Positions 33,857 through 42,424 of a stretch of 64,000 nucleotides of DNA are shown in pieces. Position 1 is the first letter of the stretch; every line of letters begins with the position of its first letter. Origin of the DNA: Candidatus Bathyarchaeota archaeon (GTDB taxonomy: Archaea > Thermoproteota > Bathyarchaeia > Bathyarchaeales > Bathycorpusculaceae); NCBI GenBank assembly GCA_026014585.1, contig JAOZIA010000002.1, positions 231,677 to 295,676 of the forward strand, given 5' to 3'. The position numbers and the translations under genes were made by a program. The notes under the pieces were generated by a model that was given only the letters and a program-made list of their open reading frames with translations, was not told the origin of the DNA and did not search any database.

Positions 33857-34783
33857 TTAAGTTGCTGCGGATGTTTGGCTTGGTTTTGTGGTGGTTTGGG
33901 TTTTTTCTGAGTAAAACAGCAGTGGTAAACCAAGAATCGGCAACATCATAATCCATAAATCAACATTATGCCCAAGGAACCACGCATTCCACATACTCCA
34001 ACCACCCACATTGCCAAACACAATCCACTGAAGATACGTCCCAAAATAGTACAAACCCAGCCCTATCAAAATCACAGCCGCAGCCCTGACCGCAACAAAA
34101 TCTTCACGTGTGGCTCTTTTTGCCATCACAGCAGAATAAATTGTCAAAGTCAACAATCCAACAGCAGTAACAGCAAAGCTAAAAATGTTTAAGGGCTCAG
34201 CGATTAGGTACTGATTTCCTCTTTCTATGACTGCGCCAATCCAGTTGCCAAAATTATTTACCCAAAACCCGAAAAGATACACTGCACCAGCAATAAATGC
34301 CCATCGGATTGCGTTTTTAGCTGGCTTGTTTGGGCTAATTTTTAAAATCAGCACTGCTAACGCTGCGGGAATGGCTATGGATTCAACCGCGCAGGGTAGT
34401 GTCCAGTACATAAAAACTGCGTAGGGGTCACCGAAGTTTTGAGCCTGCAGGACTGCCCAGACTGTGGATGGAAAGAACGTGACCAGATTGTAGCCTGCCT
34501 CAAATAGAAGTAGCCATTTAAGAGACAACAAAACTTCGGGAACCGCAATTTTTTCTCTAAACAAAAACGCTACAACAGTGACTACAGCAATTAACCCTGC
34601 TGCTACCCTCAAGCCAAGACCAAAAGCGGATGCGGTATCGGTTACGTAAATCCAAAAGCCCCATGATGGTCCACCGCCGTGTATGATGTTTATGAGAAAC
34701 TCGTAAATGGTGAAAGTAAAGTAAGATAACGCAACCAGTAACAAACCTAATTTCACAGGCAGATTTAACTTGACACCTGTCAT
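33857..34783 (-). CDS. Eight-helix membrane protein of unknown family
   Basis: 308 aa with about eight membrane segments, a short N-terminus and a Thr/Ser-rich tail (TQTTTKPSQTSAAT). Several Trp, His and Asn residues in or near the helices are notable (YWTLPCAVESIAIPAALAV, WFLGHNVDLWIMMLPILGLP). They could bind haem or quinone, but no family is recognised. It reads away from a small two-helix membrane protein gene at 34924. Confidence 0.6.
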   Translation of the reverse strand: MTGVKLNLPVKLGLLLVALSYFTFTIYEFLINIIHGGGPSWGFWIYVTDTASAFGLGLRVAAGLIAVVTVVAFLFREKIAVPEVLLSLKWLLLFEAGYNLVTFFPSTVWAVLQAQNFGDPYAVFMYWTLPCAVESIAIPAALAVLILKISPNKPAKNAIRWAFIAGAVYLFGFWVNNFGNWIGAVIERGNQYLIAEPLNIFSFAVTAVGLLTLTIYSAVMAKRATREDFVAVRAAAVILIGLGLYYFGTYLQWIVFGNVGGWSMWNAWFLGHNVDLWIMMLPILGLPLLFYSEKTQTTTKPSQTSAAT

Positions 34784-34923
34784 TTCTACACTTGCCCCTT
34801 GCCTCGAAAATCTCCAATAAACATTAACTACACGTCACATTTAAAACAAACGCTCTATTGCACCTTTGCAATCGAAATTCTTTTAAACGCTACCTCCCAA
34901 CCTTTAATCTAGGTAAATCAGGC

Positions 34924-35166
34924 ATGTCACGCGTTCTGAGTACCCGTCAATCAACAGGTTTTTTCCTGCTTTTGCAAGCCGTAGGCGTAACCTTTTTTGT
35001 CCTTTTCTCAGCAGCATATTGGATTCCGTTTCAAACCAAAAACCTGCTTCACGCAGAACCGTTTTTCCACTGGGCACTCTCCATCACAGGCGGCGTTTTC
35101 CTTTTGCTTGTCCTAATCGCTGTTGTGTTGTGTTTTGTTGCTAAACCTCAGCGGGTTGAGGCTTAA
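34924..35166 (+). CDS. Small two-helix membrane protein
   Basis: 80 aa from ATG at 34924. A TATA-like TTCTTTTAAAC at 34874-34884 and AGGT 10 bases before ATG support this start over one at 34858. Two hydrophobic segments (GFFLLLQAVGVTFFVLFSAA, LSITGGVFLLLVLIAVVLCF) flank a short extracellular loop. No family recognised; it is divergent from the eight-helix protein gene and may share its regulation. Confidence 0.6.
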   Translation: MSRVLSTRQSTGFFLLLQAVGVTFFVLFSAAYWIPFQTKNLLHAEPFFHWALSITGGVFLLLVLIAVVLCFVAKPQRVEA

Positions 35167-35246
35167 AAATCAGCATTTTTACGGGGTGTTCTTCCTTTTG
35201 GGGTTTGATGGTTAAAGGTTAATAAGTATAAAATTGTTGAAAATAC

Positions 35247-36311
35247 ATGCTCGCGATGAATATGCCCCAACAATACCAAGAAATGCACATCAAAACCGCA
35301 TTAGGCAACCTCGGCATCTTAAACACGCGGTTCTGGACTAAACACTGCTTTGACCCCTACGTAAACTGCGCAATAGGCTGCCTCTACTGCAACACCAGCA
35401 CACAACAATTCATCCAAGGCACACAGCAGCAAGTGAAAGTTTACGCAAAAACCAATGCGCCCCCAATTCTGGTAAGAGAACTGGCGGGGCTAAAAAAACG
35501 GGGTATGGTCGCCATTGGTTTGGCGATGGATGCGTATCAGCCTGTTGAACGCGAGTTGGGTTTAACTCGGAAAATTTTGCAGGTTCTTTGTGATTATAGT
35601 ACACCGTTTTCGCTTGGAACCAAATCCGACATGGTCCTGCGAGACATCGACGTTTTATCAGCTGCTAGCAAAAAAGCACCCTGTCTGGTTTCGTTGAGCA
35701 TAACAACTTTGGATGAAGATTTTGCCAAGCTAATTGAGCCCAACGCTTCCCCACCGCAGAAACGTCTTGAGGCAGTCCGAAAACTCAACGCGGCTGGTGT
35801 GCAGGCTGGGGTGTGGTTTTCTCCAATTCTGCCCTTCATCTCGGACAATGATGAGACCGTGGAAGGCGTGATTAAAGCCTCCGCAGAGTACGGTGCCAAA
35901 TACATCTTAGGCGGCGCCTTGGACACTCGCTCATTGTTAGGTATCAAAAAATTCCTTGCTGACCGCTACCCCGAATTGATTCCAAAGTATGAAGCTATTT
36001 ACCATAAACCCGACGGTTCCTACTCCTACTACCCGCACGAATCCTACATGTATCCCCTATACAAGAAAATGTGCCGTTACTGCAAAAAATACGGCATCAA
36101 ACATTTCATGTCCCACTTCGCCGCACGAACGCAGGCTATGCTGTTTTACATTCGCCATTTCGGTATAGAGGAGCCTTCGCTGAGGCAATTTATGCCCGTT
36201 TTCAATTATCTCTCGCCATCGCAGGAGATACTGCAAAACATCAATTTGGTCTGCAAAGACACAGCCTTAACCCGTGGGGTGCTTAACACTTTGGGTTACT
36301 TCCCGCATTAG
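35247..36311 (+). CDS. SPL/Rv2578c-type radical SAM protein
   Basis: 354 aa. The cluster motif is CAIGCLYC (with HCFDPYVN before it). The downstream blocks SLGTKSDMVLRDIDVL, VSLSITTLDEDFAKLIEP and AGVQAGVWFSPILPFISD match the SPL-like radical SAM branch (COG1533). That branch includes spore photoproduct lyase and many stand-alone proteins of unknown function. Archaea do not sporulate, so a DNA-repair role is only one option. A C-terminal cysteine pair (MCRYCKKYG) is present and could bind a further metal or cluster. It is a single gene. Confidence 0.82.
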   Translation: MLAMNMPQQYQEMHIKTALGNLGILNTRFWTKHCFDPYVNCAIGCLYCNTSTQQFIQGTQQQVKVYAKTNAPPILVRELAGLKKRGMVAIGLAMDAYQPVERELGLTRKILQVLCDYSTPFSLGTKSDMVLRDIDVLSAASKKAPCLVSLSITTLDEDFAKLIEPNASPPQKRLEAVRKLNAAGVQAGVWFSPILPFISDNDETVEGVIKASAEYGAKYILGGALDTRSLLGIKKFLADRYPELIPKYEAIYHKPDGSYSYYPHESYMYPLYKKMCRYCKKYGIKHFMSHFAARTQAMLFYIRHFGIEEPSLRQFMPVFNYLSPSQEILQNINLVCKDTALTRGVLNTLGYFPH

Positions 36312-36450
36312 GCTTTATATCTAATGTCTCAACGCCCGTCTTCATTATATGAAGAACAAGCGCTTTAACTTTAACATAGCAAAGGCGTTTTTGGGTAAGG
36401 GGTTTTGAGCCAAAGGGAATGGTTATAAGCCTTTTAAATTAAAGTTAATA

Positions 36451-36615
36451 ATGGGTAAACCAGCTGGGAGAATGATGGAGAAAACGCCTCAAGTGCGACT
36501 TTGTCCCACATGCTATGAAGAAATGGAAGCTGTACGGGACAGCAAAAACCAAATAATTTATCATAAATGCCCCAAATGCGGAGCAAAAATCCTCTTCAGC
36601 CACGCAGGACACTAA
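36451..36615 (+). CDS. Small zinc-ribbon protein
   Basis: 54 aa from ATG at 36451, or 47 aa from ATG at 36472; the TATA-like TTTTAAATT at 36432-36440 favours the shorter form. Two CxxC pairs, CPTCYEE and CPKCGAK, are separated by 25 residues and a short beta hairpin (SKNQIIYHK), the pattern of a single zinc ribbon. The tail is FSHAGH. It probably binds RNA or protein; no partner is evident. It lies next to tRNA-Arg. Confidence 0.7.
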   Translation: MGKPAGRMMEKTPQVRLCPTCYEEMEAVRDSKNQIIYHKCPKCGAKILFSHAGH

Positions 36616-36624
36616 AGCGAATGG

Positions 36625-36703
36625 TGGCGGGCCCGCTGGGATTTGAACCCAGGATTCTCGGCTCCGGAGGCCGATGCCTTAATCCGTGCTAGACTACGAG
36701 CCC
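36625..36703 (-). tRNA. tRNA-Arg (CCG anticodon), CCA encoded
   Basis: On the reverse strand the acceptor GGGCTCG pairs with CGGGCCC (one G-U). The D stem is GTCT/AGGC. The anticodon stem TCGGC/GCCGA holds loop CTCCGGA, giving anticodon CCG. The T arm is CTGGG-TTCAAAT-CCCAG and the discriminator is G. CCA is encoded (complement of 36625-36627). Confidence 0.9.
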
Positions 36704-36748
36704 CGCTGCTGCAACAAAAACACTGCTTTGGAATTTAAAGGTACTTTG

Positions 36749-37249
36749 TTATTCTTGGATTATTTCTTCGTTTATCCACCATGCCTTCTTTTTGCCTGCT
36801 TTTTCTCCTGCATAGTAGTAGATGATGGGTTTGCCGTTTTGTTTTTTACTGGTTTTCTGAATTTTCAGTAGCCGATTCAGCACTAGCCAGCGGTTAGTTT
36901 TGATGTAGTCCGCCAGTTCGGGTGTGGTGGCTCCTTTGTAATGGAGCAGGTACTCAATGATTTTGTGGTCCAACTCGTCGATGCCGTAATTGTGTGGGTT
37001 AATTTTGCCTTCCTGATACGTCATAATTTCCAGGTCGGCCAAGTATTTGCGGATTTGCCCAAACTCAGCTTCCATCCTACCAACGCGTTTTTCAAGCGCC
37101 AGTAGTTTATCGGGTTTGGGTGTGACTTGGAGTTTTTCAGATATGGCTTCTCTTATGAAGCTGCTTCGGTCGCCTTCGGGGATGCGTAGTGCTAATTCGT
37201 TGTAGACTTCTTCTGGCAGCTTTACTGTGACTATTTTGGTGTCAACCAA
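36749..37249 (-). CDS. Ribbon-helix-helix regulator with C-terminal winged-helix domain
   Basis: 166 aa. Residues 1-45 are RHH (TVKLPEEVYNELALRIPEGD, then RSSFIREAISEKL). A coiled region with LEKRVGRMEAEFGQI follows. The last 80 residues look winged-helix (DHKIIEYLLHYKGATTPELA, YIKTNRWLVLNRLLKIQ). This two-DNA-binding-domain layout is uncommon. Inverted copies of CGGTCCCT flank its promoter (37253-37311), probably its own operator. It is divergent from the aldolase-FBPase operon, which it may control. Confidence 0.75.
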   Translation of the reverse strand: MVDTKIVTVKLPEEVYNELALRIPEGDRSSFIREAISEKLQVTPKPDKLLALEKRVGRMEAEFGQIRKYLADLEIMTYQEGKINPHNYGIDELDHKIIEYLLHYKGATTPELADYIKTNRWLVLNRLLKIQKTSKKQNGKPIIYYYAGEKAGKKKAWWINEEIIQE

Positions 37250-37252
37250 CCT

Positions 37253-37311
37253 CGGTCCCTTTGATGTTTCTATTGTTTTTCTTATTATTTCACGTTTTCC
37301 ATGAGGGACCG
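37253..37311. promoter_or_regulatory. Widely spaced inverted octamers between RHH regulator and aldolase operon
   Basis: CGGTCCCT (37253-37260) and AGGGACCG (37304-37311) are exact inverted copies 43 bp apart, flanking the AT-rich promoter region. Spaced half-sites are typical of RHH proteins that bind as tetramers or loop DNA. Confidence 0.5.
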
Positions 37312-37383
37312 CTTAGTTGATTGTCTGCCAAAAACAATAGTAATTTATTTGAGAAGTGCACAGTAGTGGGACAGGTGACAAAA

Positions 37384-38301
37384 ATGTCGATTGACTGGTC
37401 CCAAAAAGAATTATTAATTCTAGCTTTTGATCATCGTGGATCTTTTCTTGAAAAAATGTTCGGTATAAAAGGTCGACAACCAACCCCTGAAGAGAAAAAA
37501 ATGATTGAAGATTACAAAAAAATGATTTTTGAAGGCTTCCGACTTGCCACAAAAACCAATGTACCCCCAGAAATCGCGGGTTTACTGGTGGATGAAGAAT
37601 TTGGCACCAGCGTTTTGTGGGAAGCCAAAAAAGACGGCTTAACTTTTGCAATGCCCGTTGAAAAGTCAGGTCAAGAGGAATTCGACTTCGAATACGGCGA
37701 CAAATTTGTTGAGCATATAGAAGAATTTGAACCTAACTTCGTCAAAGTTCTGGTCCGCTACAACCCACAAAGCGACCCCGAAATGAACAAGCGCCAGCTT
37801 GAAAAGCTTAAAACTCTTAGCGATTACCTGCACAAATCAAACCGTGCATTCCTCTTTGAACTAATCGTGCCCGCAACCAAACTGCAACTAGAAAACTTGG
37901 AAGGTTCCAAAGAAAAATACGACCAAAACCTGCGTCCTAAATTAATGGTTGACAGTATAAAAGAAATCCAAGACGCAGGCGTAGAACCAGCAATCTGGAA
38001 ACTCGAAGGCGTCGACAAAGCCGAAGCAGCAAACGCCGTAGTTGGCCAAGCAAGAAGCGGCGGCAGAAACGTTGGCGTTATCACGTTGGGACGCGGAGAA
38101 TCCAAAGAGAAAGTTCAAGAATGGCTTAAAGTAGGCGCAAAAATCTCAGGCGTAATCGGCTTTGCGGTTGGCAGAACCATTTTCTGGGAACCACTAGCCG
38201 AGTTTAAAGCAGGCAAAATCACATGTCCACAAGCAGTTGAAAAAATCGCTAAAAACTATGGCGAGTTTACACAACTCTGGCTCGCCGAATGCAAACAGTG
38301 A
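37384..38301 (+). CDS. DUF2090-family aldolase (IolC C-terminal-like)
   Basis: 305 aa from ATG at 37384, preceded by AGGTGA 6 bases upstream; the frame is open further to 37321. LLILAFDHRGSFLEKMFG, PPEIAGLLVDEEFGTS, FELIVPATKLQLENLEG, IWKLEGVDKAEAANAV and ITLGRGESKEKVQEWLKVGA match DUF2090, a TIM-barrel class I aldolase fold found fused to IolC kinases. Lys in IWKLEG or FVKVLVRYN could form the Schiff base. It lies 6 bases before a GlpX-type fructose-1,6-bisphosphatase gene. The pair may make fructose 6-phosphate from triose phosphates, replacing the bifunctional archaeal FBP aldolase/phosphatase. Reaction specificity is inferred from context. Confidence 0.78.
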   Translation: MSIDWSQKELLILAFDHRGSFLEKMFGIKGRQPTPEEKKMIEDYKKMIFEGFRLATKTNVPPEIAGLLVDEEFGTSVLWEAKKDGLTFAMPVEKSGQEEFDFEYGDKFVEHIEEFEPNFVKVLVRYNPQSDPEMNKRQLEKLKTLSDYLHKSNRAFLFELIVPATKLQLENLEGSKEKYDQNLRPKLMVDSIKEIQDAGVEPAIWKLEGVDKAEAANAVVGQARSGGRNVGVITLGRGESKEKVQEWLKVGAKISGVIGFAVGRTIFWEPLAEFKAGKITCPQAVEKIAKNYGEFTQLWLAECKQ

Positions 38302-38307
38302 TGCACC

Positions 38308-39294
38308 ATGACCTCTCTTAGAGCCCTATCTCCATCCTTAACCAGAATCACCACAGCAGGCGCAGTCGGAGCAGCACTTCACATCGGAAAAGGTGACCCA
38401 GACAAAGTTGACCAAACAGCCCTTGACTTTTCACGTGCAGTCCTAAACCAAACTGAGATTGACGGAGAAGTCATCTGTTGTGAGGGACCCAAAGACAACG
38501 CCCCAGCCTTTAACAACCGCGAAAAAGTAGGCACTGGCAGCGGACCTAAAGTTGAATTTGTTATTGACCAAGTTGACGGAACAACTGCTACTTCTAAAGG
38601 TAAAAAGGATGCCATCTCTGCATTGGCGTGTGCTCCTTCAGGTTGCCTGCAGGTGTTGCCTGATGATGGTTACTACTTTAAAGTGGCAACCAACGGCATA
38701 GCTAAAGGAAAAATCAATCTTGATATGTCCATCGAAGAAATCGTCACAACCATCTCTGAACTCAAAAACAAGCCACTATCCAACTTTACCGTAATAATGT
38801 TGGAGCGCTCCCGACACGATGAAGTGCTTGGGCGCCTACGAAAAATGGGTGTAAGAATCATCCTAATCGCTGACGGCGACATCGCTGGTTCTATCGTTAC
38901 TTGTTTACCTGAATCAGGTGTTGACTTGCTTGTTGGTGCTGGTGCAGGTGCAGAAGCCACAATTGCAGCTACTGCAGTCAAATGCTTGGGCGGTACCATG
39001 TTGGTGAAGGTTTGGAAGGACAAAAAAGATGATGCGGGCAGAATGGACAGGCTAAAAGCGGCAGGTGTGGACGTAACCAAAACTTACACTGAAGACGAGT
39101 TAGCTAAGGGTAACGAGATGATTTTTGCAGCCTCAGGCATAACTAAAGGCGAAATGCTTGACGGCGTAAGATTCACCTCAAAAGGCGCTATTGTGCAGTC
39201 AATCTGTACAAGATTGCCCAGTGGAACCCTGGAGCGCTCAGAAACCATCCTTAAATTCAAAGGTCACCCCGTCTACAGTCAATTTACCAAGTAG
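38308..39294 (+). CDS. glpX: Class II fructose-1,6-bisphosphatase (GlpX type)
   Basis: 328 aa. The family features are all visible: SLTRITTAGAVGAALHIGKG, IDGEVICCEGPKDNAP, VIDQVDGTT (Li-sensitive phosphatase metal site DxxDGT), IMLERSRHD, LIADGDIAGSI, VDLLVGAGAGAEATIAATAV and IFAASGITKGEMLDGVRF. It removes the 1-phosphate of fructose 1,6-bisphosphate using Mn or Mg. GlpX is mainly bacterial, and archaea usually have the type V bifunctional enzyme, so its presence here suggests transfer or replacement. It is cotranscribed with the DUF2090 aldolase. A symmetrical terminator follows directly. Confidence 0.92.
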   Translation: MTSLRALSPSLTRITTAGAVGAALHIGKGDPDKVDQTALDFSRAVLNQTEIDGEVICCEGPKDNAPAFNNREKVGTGSGPKVEFVIDQVDGTTATSKGKKDAISALACAPSGCLQVLPDDGYYFKVATNGIAKGKINLDMSIEEIVTTISELKNKPLSNFTVIMLERSRHDEVLGRLRKMGVRIILIADGDIAGSIVTCLPESGVDLLVGAGAGAEATIAATAVKCLGGTMLVKVWKDKKDDAGRMDRLKAAGVDVTKTYTEDELAKGNEMIFAASGITKGEMLDGVRFTSKGAIVQSICTRLPSGTLERSETILKFKGHPVYSQFTK

Positions 39295-39296
39295 AC

Positions 39297-39325
39297 AGGG
39301 AAATTTTTTCCCTATTTTACTCTTT
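39297..39325. terminator. Bidirectional hairpin terminator
   Basis: AGGGAAA (39297-39303), TTT loop, TTTCCCT (39307-39313): perfect 7-bp stem followed by a T-rich tract. It lies between the convergent glpX and DUF5752 genes. Confidence 0.55.
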
Positions 39326-39348
39326 TTAAAAATTGTTTTTAAGAAAAT

Positions 39349-39948
39349 TTAGTGTACGTGTTCGTGGTGATGTTCCTGTTCATCTATGGGTTGGCCTGCA
39401 AGTTTTGCCAACTCAACATAGCGGTGCTCAACAATATGCTGCAGTTCACTTTGCAATGCCTCTCCAGCTAATTTTTTCTCTTTAAGCAGGTTTGTTTTCT
39501 TTGCCAATTCTGCATCGCCAATGCCGATGAACCATGCTTGGAAGTCTCCTCTGCCAACATGGAACTCTACTGCTTTAGTGTCTATTCTTCCAATTTTGTT
39601 TGCAAAGTCTCGCAGGGTATGAGCATGCATACCCATTGGCTTGTCAACGTCACTGTAGAAACTGAATGCTTGGTCGTGGGGTTTGTAGCTTAAGATTGCT
39701 TGGGCTTTTTCTTTGCTGATTTCTGGCTTGTCAACTGCCTTTTTGCCTTTTTCTGTGGCCTTGAATTTTCCTTTTTCAGGCGTCACGACGTAGCCCATGC
39801 GGATTAAGCCAAGCAGATGCATTGTCACCATTTTTGGTTCTTCTTTGATTTCCTGCGCAATGTCTGCTGCTTTTTGTGGTTCTGTCTGGATTAACAGGAA
39901 ATCCATTATTTTTGTTTTAATTGGCGATAAACTCAATTTTACAAGCAC
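39349..39948 (-). CDS. Winged-helix protein with DUF5752 domain and His-rich tail
   Basis: 199 aa. Residues 1-70 are a winged helix (LSPIKTKIMDFLLIQTEPQK, KMVTMHLLGLIRMGYVVTPE). Residues 85-175 match DUF5752: AFSFYSDVDKPMGMHAHTLR, then AVEFHVGRGDFQAWFIGIGD and ELAKKTN. The tail is EQEHHHEHVH, which may bind metal. DUF5752 is often encoded beside archaeal glycogen/trehalose-type glycosyltransferases and amylases. Here the divergent neighbour is a GT4 glycosyltransferase, so it may regulate or assist polysaccharide metabolism. Confidence 0.75.
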   Translation of the reverse strand: MLVKLSLSPIKTKIMDFLLIQTEPQKAADIAQEIKEEPKMVTMHLLGLIRMGYVVTPEKGKFKATEKGKKAVDKPEISKEKAQAILSYKPHDQAFSFYSDVDKPMGMHAHTLRDFANKIGRIDTKAVEFHVGRGDFQAWFIGIGDAELAKKTNLLKEKKLAGEALQSELQHIVEHRYVELAKLAGQPIDEQEHHHEHVH

Positions 39949-40097
39949 CTTGCTTAGTTAGCTAATACACAATCAAGCTAATCAAAGTTTTCCTCAATAT
40001 AATCTATAAAATGACGGTTTTTAGGATGCGTGAAGGGTTTAAATAACCACTCTAAGTATATTTAATTCTGAACCTAACGTTAAAATGGTGACACCCA

Positions 40098-41348
40098 GTG
40101 AAGATAGCTGTTTTTGTTTATGAATATCCACCTAAAATCGTGGGTGGTCTAGGAACCTACGCGGCAGAAATAACACGAAAATTCGTCCTAAATGACCATG
40201 ATGTTACAGTTTTCACAATGAACGACGATGAAGGCACATTGCCCACCCGAGAAATCTGGCGAGGCATCGAAATCCACCGCCCTTTCCACATTGACGTTTC
40301 CGATTCGCTGCCTGACGTTATTGCTGATGACATCAAAAAATGGGGCAGAGGTTTGCATTTGTTTGGTAAACTGATGGTTTACAATTATCTTTCGGCAGCA
40401 AAAATGATTAACGAGCTCATGAAAAAGGAAGGTATCAAGTATGATGTGGTTGTTGCGCATGATTGGCTCTCCGTTATGGGTGGCGTGACTGTTAAACGTG
40501 AAACAGGGTTGCCGCTGGTTTTTCATGTGCATTCCACCGAGAAGGGCAGAACTCTTGGCGGCGGCTCAGGCGTAGTTAGCAACATTGAACTGCGTGGGGC
40601 TAATATGGCGGATATGATAGTTACTGTTTCTTATGCTATGAAAGATGAACTAATCCAGCTTGGTTTTCCTAAAGAGAAAATTGAGGTCAGCTATAACGGG
40701 GTGGACCCACAAAAATATGACCCCTCCACAGTTACCAAAGAGCAAATTAAACGAATCCGCAACTTGTATGGCATCAAAGATGATGAGCATATGATTTTGT
40801 TCCTTGGCCGATTAGTCGCGGTTAAGGGAGTGGATAAGCTGATTATGGCTATGCCACATATTCTAACAAAGATTCCCAAAGCCAAACTCGTGATTGTCGG
40901 TGTTGGGGAACTTCAAGAATACCTGATGAACCTAACCCGAACCATACGACTGGAACAATACGTTAAATTCAGATTTGACTTCATTTCCGAAGAAGAACGC
41001 ATACACCACTACGCAGCCTGCGACTTAGCAGTTTTCCCCAGCCACTACGAACCATTCGGAATCGTTGCGTTGGAAGCCATGAGCATGGAAAAAGCTGTCG
41101 TAGTCGGTGCGGCTGGCGTTAGCGGCATGCGTGAAATCGTAATTTGCTGTGGCGAAGAACAATGCGGCTACCATATTGACCCAAACAACCCCTCTGACAT
41201 TGCGTGGGGTGTAATTAGCGCGCTTGAAAGCCCTGAGCGGCGTGAATTGTTTGGTAAAAACGGCAGGAAACGAGTGCTTGCAGAGTTCACGTGGAATCGT
41301 ATCGCTGAAAAAACCATTCAGCTATATGAGAAAGTAGCTAAACGTTAG
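40098..41348 (+). CDS. GT4-family glycosyltransferase (glycogen synthase-like)
   Basis: 416 aa from GTG at 40098 with GGTGA 6 bases upstream. The N-terminal acceptor domain starts VFVYEYPPKIVGGLGTYAAE, the KxGGL-like loop of starch and glycogen synthases. The C-terminal donor domain has ILFLGRLVAVKGVDKLIMAM, AKLVIVGVGELQEYL and the E-x7-E motif in HYEPFGIVALEAMSMEKAVV. It builds or extends an alpha-glucan or a related glycoconjugate from a nucleotide sugar in the cytoplasm. The DUF5752 neighbour supports an archaeal glucan synthase role. It is followed 12 bases later by a nucleotidyltransferase gene. Confidence 0.85.
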   Translation: MKIAVFVYEYPPKIVGGLGTYAAEITRKFVLNDHDVTVFTMNDDEGTLPTREIWRGIEIHRPFHIDVSDSLPDVIADDIKKWGRGLHLFGKLMVYNYLSAAKMINELMKKEGIKYDVVVAHDWLSVMGGVTVKRETGLPLVFHVHSTEKGRTLGGGSGVVSNIELRGANMADMIVTVSYAMKDELIQLGFPKEKIEVSYNGVDPQKYDPSTVTKEQIKRIRNLYGIKDDEHMILFLGRLVAVKGVDKLIMAMPHILTKIPKAKLVIVGVGELQEYLMNLTRTIRLEQYVKFRFDFISEEERIHHYAACDLAVFPSHYEPFGIVALEAMSMEKAVVVGAAGVSGMREIVICCGEEQCGYHIDPNNPSDIAWGVISALESPERRELFGKNGRKRVLAEFTWNRIAEKTIQLYEKVAKR

Positions 41349-41360
41349 CGCTGGTGGATT

Positions 41361-41969
41361 TTGAAGCCTGAAACCAACTTAGCATGTACTGTAGCTAAGG
41401 AAGCTGCTACTCTTCTTTATTTTGGTGCTGAAAAAGAGTACAAGCAAGCCAAACTAAAAGCCGCTAGGACCCTTGGCACAAAATTTTTGCCTTCCAACCT
41501 TGAAGTAGCCCTTGAGCTAGACAAGATAGCGCAGGAAAACGAGGGGCAAACGCGGCAGACTCAGCTTTTAGAGATGCGCAGGGATGCCTTGGCGATTATG
41601 CGTGTTTTGCAAGATTTCTCTCCTGTGCTGATTGGAAGTGTTTGGCGTGGAACCGCAAGATGCGGAAGCGACATCGACATCGCCGTGTACACTGATAAGC
41701 CCGAAACTGTTTTATCTAAATTGAAAGCTGCAAACGTGAAAATCCAAAAAACCCAATGGACAGCCGTAAACAAGCACGGCGAAACCCTCCAATCATTGCA
41801 CATTTACGCTCACAACCGTTACAGCCTTGAAATTGTTGCTCGAAGCGCAGGTGAGGCTGGGCAAAAGCGTCGTTGCGAGGTTTTCGGTGACCAAATCAAG
41901 GGGTTAACGTTAAAAGAGCTTGCGCGACTTTTGGAAAGTGACCCATTTGCACGTTTTGTTCCCGAGTAG
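41361..41969 (+). CDS. Nucleotidyltransferase (MNT-type) domain protein
   Basis: 202 aa from TTG. An N-terminal helical region (TVAKEAATLLYFGAEKEYKQ) precedes the pol-beta-like core LIGSVWRGTARCGSDIDIAV. The GS plus DxD metal-binding motif is intact near residues 92-110, and a basic segment follows. Such proteins transfer a nucleotide to a protein, RNA or small molecule; stand-alone ones are often called MNT or Cca-like. It is cotranscribed with the glycosyltransferase (12-base gap). No HEPN partner is adjacent, so it is not an obvious toxin-antitoxin pair. Confidence 0.78.
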   Translation: MKPETNLACTVAKEAATLLYFGAEKEYKQAKLKAARTLGTKFLPSNLEVALELDKIAQENEGQTRQTQLLEMRRDALAIMRVLQDFSPVLIGSVWRGTARCGSDIDIAVYTDKPETVLSKLKAANVKIQKTQWTAVNKHGETLQSLHIYAHNRYSLEIVARSAGEAGQKRRCEVFGDQIKGLTLKELARLLESDPFARFVPE

Positions 41970-42040
41970 TTTGCTTTTTTTGGGTAAAAAAACACTTAAA
42001 CCACTTTTCCCAGTAAAATAGTGAACAGCTTCGGTAGTTG

Positions 42041-42424
42041 ATGTTTATGGCTATTGAAAAAAAATCCTTCAAGAAAATGTTCCCCAAACTATACGATGAG
42101 CTTGAAGAAGGCGAAAACAAAGTCTCAATTGATGCCGTACGCAAAACCCCCGAGGAAGAAGCTGAAGAACTCCAAGATGCCCTGGAGTTTGAACAGTCCA
42201 TACCTGACAAGTTCCGTCATTTCTCACCCTCAGCGGTAGATTTTATCCGCAGATGCGACACTCACGAGCAGGCAGAAGAAATAATCGCTTACCTTGAAAA
42301 GAAAGGCGAATTATCCTGTGAGGACGCAAAGAAAATGCGTTGTCAACTAAAAAATGAGGGCTTACGCAGTTTCGGATGCAAAAAAGAAGACAACTACTAC
42401 TTCAAAGAAGCAGGGCTCAGCTAA
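42041..42424 (+). CDS. DUF2095-family archaeal protein
   Basis: 128 aa from ATG at 42041 (42047 also possible). KKSFKKMFPKLYDELEEGEN is followed by VRKTPEEEAEELQDALEFEQ, FSPSAVDFIRRCDTHEQAEE and MRCQLKNEGLRSFGCKKEDN. It is highly charged and predicted helical, like the archaeal DUF2095 family of unknown function. Its stop overlaps the stop of the convergent primase-like gene by 4 bases. No partner can be inferred. Confidence 0.7.
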   Translation: MFMAIEKKSFKKMFPKLYDELEEGENKVSIDAVRKTPEEEAEELQDALEFEQSIPDKFRHFSPSAVDFIRRCDTHEQAEEIIAYLEKKGELSCEDAKKMRCQLKNEGLRSFGCKKEDNYYFKEAGLS

